Source: Liopterus haemorrhoidalis (taxonomy: Eukaryota; Arthropoda; Insecta; Coleoptera; Dytiscidae). From it: a stretch of 64,000 nucleotides of DNA. Where the stretch lies: assembly GCA_963971575.1 (NCBI GenBank), contig OZ020624.1, positions 9,634,625 to 9,698,624 on the forward strand, read 5' to 3'. This document shows, one piece after another, positions 57,979-64,000 of the stretch. Made by a program: the position numbers and the translations under genes. How positions within the stretch are numbered: the stretch's first letter is position 1; every line of letters begins with the position of its first letter. The notes beneath the pieces are model-generated. The model made no database searches and had not been told where the DNA came from. It was given only the letters and a program-made list of their open reading frames with translations.

Positions 57979-58776
57979 ATCAGCTGTGGCCACCACAGGA
58001 CCAACCGCCATCATAAAGTACTTATATAAATTTCATTCTAGCAGCAGAGTAGAAATAACTTGACCTGATATTTTCTAACAGATATTATTTATCATGACCA
58101 TGGAAACGTTACATATAAATATGAAAAAATTGAGACTTGGAAAAAATTTCGAAAAATTTTACAGAAATTATTCTAAATTTTTCGTTTTATCAAAAAACGT
58201 CTCAAATAAAAGTTATTAGTTATTGCTTTTGTTTAATAAATTTTTTCGAGATATTTTTCTGTTGTGAAATATTCGCAAAAATCTTAAAATCGACACGAGT
58301 AAACTCCTATTTTTAGTCAACCGATTTTAACCAAAAGTTGATCAACTCGAGCCATTGATGGCTGAAGCTTAAATATGAAGTTTCATAAAAATCCTTTCAG
58401 CCGAATTTGCTCTGAACGAGTACACAGACAGATGGACAGACGGACAGACAGACGGACAGACAGACGAACAGACAGACGGACAGACAGACGGACAGACAGA
58501 CGGACAGACAGACGGACAGACAGACGGACAGACAGACGGACAGACAGACGGACAGACAGACGGACAGACAGACGGACAGACAGACGGACAGACAGACGGA
58601 CAGACAGACGGACAGACAGACGGACAGACAGACGGACAGACAGACCGACAGACATCATGCCAAAAATAGTCAAAACGTCATGTAGGGACCTCAATTCGTG
58701 GAGATCCATCGAAATCTCGAAACGTCAAAATTGGTATGATCACAATACCTCCCTTATATATGTTGGCGGTCGGTAA
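57979..58776 (+). repeat. 12-bp-satellite element, copy 3 (longest, most regular array)
   Basis: The edges are ATCAGCTGTGGCCACCACAG and TTGGCGGTCGGTAAAA. The array at 58425-58653 is a nearly pure tandem of CGGACAGACAGA, about 19 units. The homogeneous array suggests recent expansion. The inner flanks are those of the other copies. Confidence 0.85.
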
Positions 58777-59520
58777 AAATATATTTATTTATTTGAAAAA
58801 TATCAAATCATAACAGGTTTTTGGTGCCCCTTTTTGTCAGTAAAGGTGAGGCCAGTGCCTCCCTCGCCTCACCCTTAGCACGGGTCTCTATTCACTTGTT
58901 GTCAAGAAAATCGATATAATATTTAGATATAAAAATTTCTGTTGTTTGTATTGTTTAAACGCAGCACTAGAACATTATATCTATATAAACATTTTATATT
59001 TTTCGATTTTCTTTACTTTAAATAGAAAAGGTATCATACCACACACAGCTCAGGAATCCCAGCCTTTAGAAATATATCGTACAATATGCCTTTATTGTGA
59101 AACTTCTGTGTGGAATATTACTGTGCTAATTTGACTTCTAAAATTTTTAGTACCAATTTTTTTTTGTGGTTCTCTTACTAATGATGTGAAAGGGTAGAGC
59201 GTTACCGGCGCAATTACCGGTGGTTTCCAAACGGCCTTCATCAGCTCACTGCCGGTCATAATAATTGTTCCCTACAGCCATAAAAAGAAGAGGTTTTTTT
59301 GATTCTATCAGTGCATGATTTTTAACGATTTGTGGTTTCCGGTTTATAGTTTGTAACCGTTTTTCGGAAAAGTAAAGATATTATTTATTTAAAATTACTG
59401 TTAATTTTATATATCGCGTCATAATTTAACTGACAGACGCGAATCATTCTTGACAAACAAAATATCTTTGAAATATAGACCTTGATAAGACGAGAAAAAA
59501 TAGAAGAAAATAGTAGTAAA
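58777..59520. other. Non-coding stretch
   Basis: Nothing is firm. The ORF at 58946-59134 overlaps a TTTCTTTACTTTAAATAG acceptor-like site at 59024, but no donor follows. Confidence 0.3.
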
Positions 59521-59524
59521 ATAT

Positions 59525-59805
59525 TAAATCAAATCTTTGGTCCAATTCAAATTAATGGTAAATGGCAAATTCATAAAAATGAAGACGTCGGAGAACTGTA
59601 CTAAAGTACAGTATCACACAAGAAACGGGAGGTATAAGATTACTATGCACAGGACACATGATGAGAATGTAAGAATACAGAATGGTAAAAAGGATCTGAG
59701 AGTAAAATTGAACATTCGTTGATCGAAATATAAAGGGATCAGTTCACCTGTAGGTCGAGTATCACACAAGAAACGGGAAGTAGACGATTACAGTGGCAAG
59801 AGTTC
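59525..59805 (+). pseudogene. LINE C-terminal fragment
   Basis: Translation gives FGPIQINGKWQIHKNEDVGE followed by LY and stops, matching the RKIFGPIQINGEWRIR-type region of non-LTR polyproteins. CACAAGAAACGGGA-GTA blocks occur twice (59615 and 59765), so part is duplicated. It is interrupted at about 59806 by the palindromic insertion and continues at about 60676. Confidence 0.6.
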
Positions 59806-60675
59806 GAATACACAAAACTAAAATGTTTATTATCTATTATCGTTTGCCTATTTTCCTAATTCTGCTGTCCTAGATGTTTACAAACTAGACCCAACCTAAT
59901 TTCCTAGTTTTTAGGTATGCAATACTTTATTTCCCCCAAACTAAGCCCATTAAAAAAATCAGCTGTGGCCACCACAGGACCAACCGCCATCACAAAGTAC
60001 TTGTATAAAATACGTTCTAGCAGCAGACTAGAAATAACTTGGCCCAATATTTTCTAACAGAAATATTATTTATCATAACCATGGAAACGTTACATAAGTT
60101 TTTTTCAAAATTTTTTCGATTTATCAAAAAATGTCTGAAATACAAGTTGTTAGTTATTATTTTCATAGCAACTTTTGTTAAATATATTTTTTCGAAATAT
60201 TTTTCTGCCATTTCTAGTCAATAGATTTTTACCAAAAGTTGATCAATCCGTGCCATTGATGTCAAAAGCTTAAATATGAAATTTCATAAAAATCCTTTTA
60301 ACCGAATTTGCTCTGCATGTGTACACAGACCGACAGACAGACAGACAGCGGACGGACGGACAGACTGACATACAGACAGACAGACACACAGACATCATGC
60401 TAAAAATAGTCAAAACGTTATGTAGGGACCTCAATTCGTGGAGATCCATCGAAATCTCGAAATGTCAAAATCGGTATGATCACAATACCTCCCTCATATA
60501 TATTGGCGGTCGGTAATAGTGTAATAAACTCTAGTAAATACGATCAATTTAGGTAATTAGTTAGGTTTACTTAGTAAAAATCTAGGACAGCAGAATTAGG
60601 AAAACAATGATAGATAATAAACATTTTACGAAGGGATTTCCAATCTGAGTTTGCATAAGTTTTGTTTTGTGTATT
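59806..60675. mobile_element. Inverted-repeat element hosting a satellite-element copy
   Basis: The arms at 59806-59915 and 60536-60675 are inverted relatives: AATACACAAAAC, AAAATGTTTATTATCTAT and CCTAATTCTGCTGTCCTAGA on the left, with their complements on the right. Between them lies copy 4 of the 12-bp-satellite element. The outer target duplication was not resolved. Confidence 0.6.
59957..60516 (+). repeat. 12-bp-satellite element, copy 4 (shortest array)
   Basis: It runs from ATCAGCTGTGGCCACCACAG to TTGGCGGTCGGTAA, with a 60-70-bp irregular array at about 60325-60393. The middle AT-rich part is shorter than in copy 3. Confidence 0.75.
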
Positions 60676-60870
60676 TTATGAGAATGCAAGAAGACATAAT
60701 GGTAAAAAGGATCTGGAAGGAAAATAGAACACTCCTCTACCGAAATATGAAGGGATCAGGTAACCGAAGATCTAACAAGTATTTGTGTATGGGATACATG
60801 GAAATAATAGATAATAGTCAACCCGAGTGACAGTGCGTAAAGAAGGAGAGAAACAAAAAACCTTCATAAT
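60676..60870 (+). pseudogene. LINE C-terminal fragment
   Basis: With frameshifts it gives MVKRIWKEN-like and NSQPE-like pieces. GTAAAAAGGATCTGGAAGGA, CCGAAGATCTAACAAGTATT and GTCAACCCGAGTGACAGTG are shared with 48320-48350, 49300 and 59680. It is a decayed non-LTR tail. Confidence 0.5.
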
Positions 60871-60874
60871 TGCT

Positions 60875-61415
60875 CATTAAGTGTAAAAAAAAAAATCTGA
60901 AATAATTCTCAACATTTTACTTGAATATTTCGAGATGTACGTTTAACAATGTCTCGTACTTCTGAGAGGCATTTTATTAAAGTACATAGTATATTATTGT
61001 TCGCTCACAAACTAACTTAATAGAATACAAATATGACAAAAGTTGGCAGAGGTTCCAAGGATAATACTGTAACAATGGTATTTTATAATGAAATGCGACA
61101 ATTCACATTGTAATCACGTTTAAGTACGTGATCATACGCGCTTTTTACAGTCGGATTTTAAATTTATCTTTGTGTGAGTTCACTTCACTCAAAATGAATG
61201 AAACTAAAATACGAGTTAAAAATTATAATTATTAGAGGGAGGATATTGTTTTCGTGAAAAATAACTACGTGACACATTTTTTTAAAAGGTATTCAGCAAA
61301 AATATTTCAACATTAACTGTCATGGTTTCTGTAATATTCCTAATGGTTATTTGCACCGGTAGAGTTTAAAAATAAAACTAAGTTTAACTAAAAATTAAAG
61401 TAAGGTGATTCACAC
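60875..61415. other. Non-coding stretch
   Basis: No feature is recognised here. Confidence 0.3.
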
Positions 61416-61419
61416 TAGA

Positions 61420-61655
61420 GATGGGTCGTTCATGAACGAATCGGCTCACTGAGCCGGCTTAGTACACTGACCGAAGTGACACGGTTCACCAAATTGAAAT
61501 GAGTCGGCTCACGGCTCACTGTATAGTTTCAAGGATACGATTGGTCGGGCGATTGTGAGCTGTGACCGGAGTGATCCGGATCTGGATCGATGTCATGTTG
61601 AACTTCGCGAGAACTTTGCTTGTAATGTATTATCATAAAGTGTATTTTGTCATCA
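61420..61655 (+). mobile_element. GGCTCACTGAGCCGG repeat element, copy 2 (left part)
   Basis: It begins TAGAGATGGGTCGTTCATGA followed by ACGAATCGGCTCACTGAGCC and follows 39478-39690 block by block (GTACACTGACC, CGGCTCAC, GATTGTGAGCT). The TAGAGATGGG start is hAT-like. The right end was not found. Confidence 0.5.
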
Positions 61656-61857
61656 ATTTGTAGGGCAGTTTATTTGAAACTAATAGGCTTAGTCTGTATT
61701 TTCTTGCAACCATACTATATAAAAATATTTAAAATATTGCCCAAATCCCAGATGTCCGATTTATAAGGGCAATAAACATCGCCATAAACTTAACACATCT
61801 GGTTTCAAATACAGTAGCTACATAAAGTGAATTGTTTGTTTTAAAAATGTTAGATAA

Positions 61858-62045
61858 GAGCCGGGGCTAAGTGACGATCTACCTACGAACGAAAGACCGA
61901 CCGACCTGTGTCTCGGGATCATGTTTACAGTTCATATATTGCAAGAACCGGCTCTAAGCAAGAGCCGGCTCTAAGCGACGTTCTACCTACGACCGACCGA
62001 CCTGTGTCTCGGGATCATGTTTACAGTTCATATATTGCAAGAACC
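61858..62045 (+). repeat. Direct duplication, two ~88-bp units
   Basis: Units 61858-61949 and 61962-62045 share CGACCGACCTGTGTCTCGGG and ATCATGTTTACAGTTCATAT, ending ATTGCAAGAACC. They are joined by palindromic GAGCCGGCTC motifs. The first unit has a few extra bases (GAACGAAAGACC). Confidence 0.8.
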
Positions 62046-62145
62046 TTATGGAAAGGCATGGCACTTAACAGCTCAAGGTGGAGAACTAATATGAGTCAAA
62101 CCAAAAGTCAATCCGACTAACAGTGTCCAGAGAAGAAGAAAGATA
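62046..62145 (+). pseudogene. LINE tail fragment
   Basis: The frame gives KGMALNSSRWRTNMSQTKSQ then SD and stop, corresponding to the DRSRWRSYVNEAKSQPD end seen at 49270-49320. AGTGTCCAGAGAAGAAGAAAG follows. Confidence 0.6.
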
Positions 62146-62247
62146 AATACCTATCAAAGCTTAATGCGAAATCTTACCTAAATTGCGCTAATAAATTATA
62201 ATTCAGGCTGATTAATTTTTTTGTACGTCCTACACATAATTCACTAA

Positions 62248-62402
62248 TTTACTCCCTCAAAAGAGGGAGTAAAGTGACACTTTTACTCCCTAGGGAGAAA
62301 AGTGTCTGTTTTACTCTTTAAGGAGTATAAATATGTTTCCGTCAAGCACACAGTTTCATTGTTTCCTGTAAATTTTGTAAAAATCAATAAAACAAATCAA
62401 AG
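62248..62402 (+). promoter_or_regulatory. Promoter-like block: hairpins, TATA box, initiator, splice donor
   Basis: Inverted TTTACTCCCT/GAGGGAGTAAA (62248-62273) and a second CTCCCTAGGGAG (62286-62297) lie upstream of TATAAAT (62336). About 25 bp on is CAGTTTCATT, initiator-like. At 62403 GTAACT after AAAG could be a donor, with TTATTTTAG ending at 62491 as acceptor. Whether this is a gene start or an element's internal promoter is unknown. Confidence 0.3.
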
Positions 62403-62494
62403 GTAACTATTGTTAGTATTATACCTATTCTACTTTATAATTTTTGTTTTATTGTATTTATAAGATTATTATTTTTGTTTTATTATTTTAGTCC

Positions 62495-64000
62495 TGCAAA
62501 CCTCAGTATACATACCTCATGAGAGAGTGTATTGTAGCACTCGGCTTCAATATAGGCCTATCTAGGTATTGGGATCCTATTATTTATTTCTTTATTTATT
62601 TAATTGACATTTATGTGTATGTTTTTTTCCTCCTCATTTTGATTATGTTTTTACTTTAGAATTTAAATCATCAGTGGGTGTTTAATATATATTTTTCAAT
62701 AACTTCATTATTAAAAATTTTAGTAACGGTTGCCTAACCTCCATATTTCTGTTATTTGTTAAGGCAAATTATATTTTGATTTGCGTCAACCCAATATGCG
62801 TGGTGATTAGCAAAACCACATTTCGGGCGCAAAGTGGGGTCTGGGGTCTTCATCCGCAGGGAGGTGAAATGGGAACGTGCCCCCTGGACTCGAGAAAAAA
62901 ATACTTTAAAATCAAAATGTATTTTAAAAAAAGTAGATATTTGTCCCCAAGCATTGTTTCCCCTCCAGAAATTTTTCTGCTGACACCACTGTTACCTATA
63001 TCGTGTGGAATATTTTCAGTGATTTTGTACAGTTTAATGTGTGAATGTAAATTTGAACGGTGCATTTTAACAGACTGTAGTGCCAACATGCAACACAGGG
63101 AAAAGGAGTTTGCAAGTTTTCCATAGAGAGATTTGCATGTCGGTAAGTAGGGCACCTGCACCTCTAGGAGTGTCTAAGTCCACTTGCATGTATAACTACA
63201 GACACTTGGCTTACTCTCACTTCCTATTTGAATTATTGATGCATAAAAGAAAAAAATGCAACAGAATTTACTACGGAATTCAGAAAATGAACGATATTAT
63301 GATATCTATTTGATTACTTAATGTTTATTACAACAATATGTTTAGGGAGATATATTCAAATGTTAAACAGAATGATTATAAAATTTAATTGGTATTGCTT
63401 TTACATGTATTAAATAAATTTATTGTATATCTTATAAGGCTGTTATTCTAATTCAGTTATTTTTATGAGGAGAAATTCATTACGGATTTAGAAAATCATT
63501 TTAAATATGGCTTCACTCTGTCTTTTTGTGCACTATCAGTGACTTTAGGCCAGATTTACACAAATCTTCCACCTTATAACGTTAAGTATCAGGTCTTTCA
63601 GATACCTTTTACACCAATCGTCGCTAGATTTTTTCTGAGCTGATCTCACCTTTTGTGAGGACTTTCCACATACATATATTCAATCTTCCTTTAGATCTTT
63701 TTATTATCTTATCGTCTTTCATCTTCACCACGTTTTACATCCACTGAAACCGTCTGTCTCTCATTTTCTGTATGATTATTGGCTTTAAGTGTAGTGCTCG
63801 AATATTCTTGCTAGCATCAAATTTTTAAAGGAAGTCCCATCAAGGTCAATTCCGAATTGTACGAAGTAGGATTTTAGAAACGCCTACTAGAATTCACACC
63901 ATTGGTTCAGTTAGAATAACACTAGAATTTCTAATATGTTCGAAAAACAGATTAATTTTCTTATTAAATAATTACGGAATATAATTCCTGAATAAAAATA
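62495..64000. other. Non-coding stretch to window end
   Basis: No gene is recognised. Near 62985-62995, CTGACACCACTG reads on the minus strand as CAGTGGTGTCAGCAG, a hAT-like terminus without a found partner. The ORF at 62776-63126 spans this and has no domain. Confidence 0.3.

Noticed and set aside
58375..58776. 133-codon ORF with repeated TDRR
   Set aside because: It is generated by the 12-bp CGGACAGACAGA array. Equivalent frames appear on the other strand and in the other copies.

Overview
This window looks like AT-rich, intron- and transposon-dominated nuclear DNA of an insect. The reasons are the absence of long intact genes, the many hAT, mariner, PIF/Harbinger-like and TTAA-site DNA elements, the 5'-truncated non-LTR retrotransposons, the tRNA-derived SINE modules and the long CTGT / CGGACAGACAGA simple arrays. 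I saw no rRNA, genuine tRNA gene, CRISPR array or prokaryotic operon. The species cannot be named from the sequence.

Layout. 0-10 kb: a degenerate hAT MITE (1653-1978), a CATCGATG-rich hAT-like element (3440-4706), a LINE RNase H remnant (5587-6117) carrying a 565-bp fold-back element, and three further MITEs. 10-20 kb: two more MITE-like elements, a broken copy of an insect multicopy orphan protein (13605-14427), a LINE reverse transcriptase end (15960-17004), and a 1.7-kb hAT element with perfect 8-bp target duplications that hosts two nested elements, one a long palindrome with a hammerhead-like motif. 20-30 kb: SINEs, a candidate host exon (22404-22443), a tRNA-module/CTGT repeat, a 114-bp tandem array and a second RNase H LINE. 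30-40 kb: a hAT MITE with an internal minisatellite, nested hAT elements, a hAT transposase relic, a deleted DD41D mariner and a TTAA-flanked element. 40-50 kb: a LINE tail, a large inverted repeat with divergent ORFs around an LTR-like core, a second candidate host exon (45684-45789), a hAT copy inserted in a LINE tail, and a THAP-domain ORF. 50-64 kb: four copies of an element carrying a 12-bp-unit satellite, a second VNTR MITE, the expanded CTGT element and many LINE tail fragments.

The only non-mobile coding signal I can argue for is a pair of plus-strand, phase-compatible exons (22404-22443 and 45684-45789) separated by about 23 kb. Spliced, they read as the hydrophobic N-terminus of a membrane protein that resembles the start of ABCA-type transporters. 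If real, much of the window is intron. The mobile elements are mostly non-autonomous or broken. Their target-site duplications, which can be read directly in the sequence, are the strongest evidence here.
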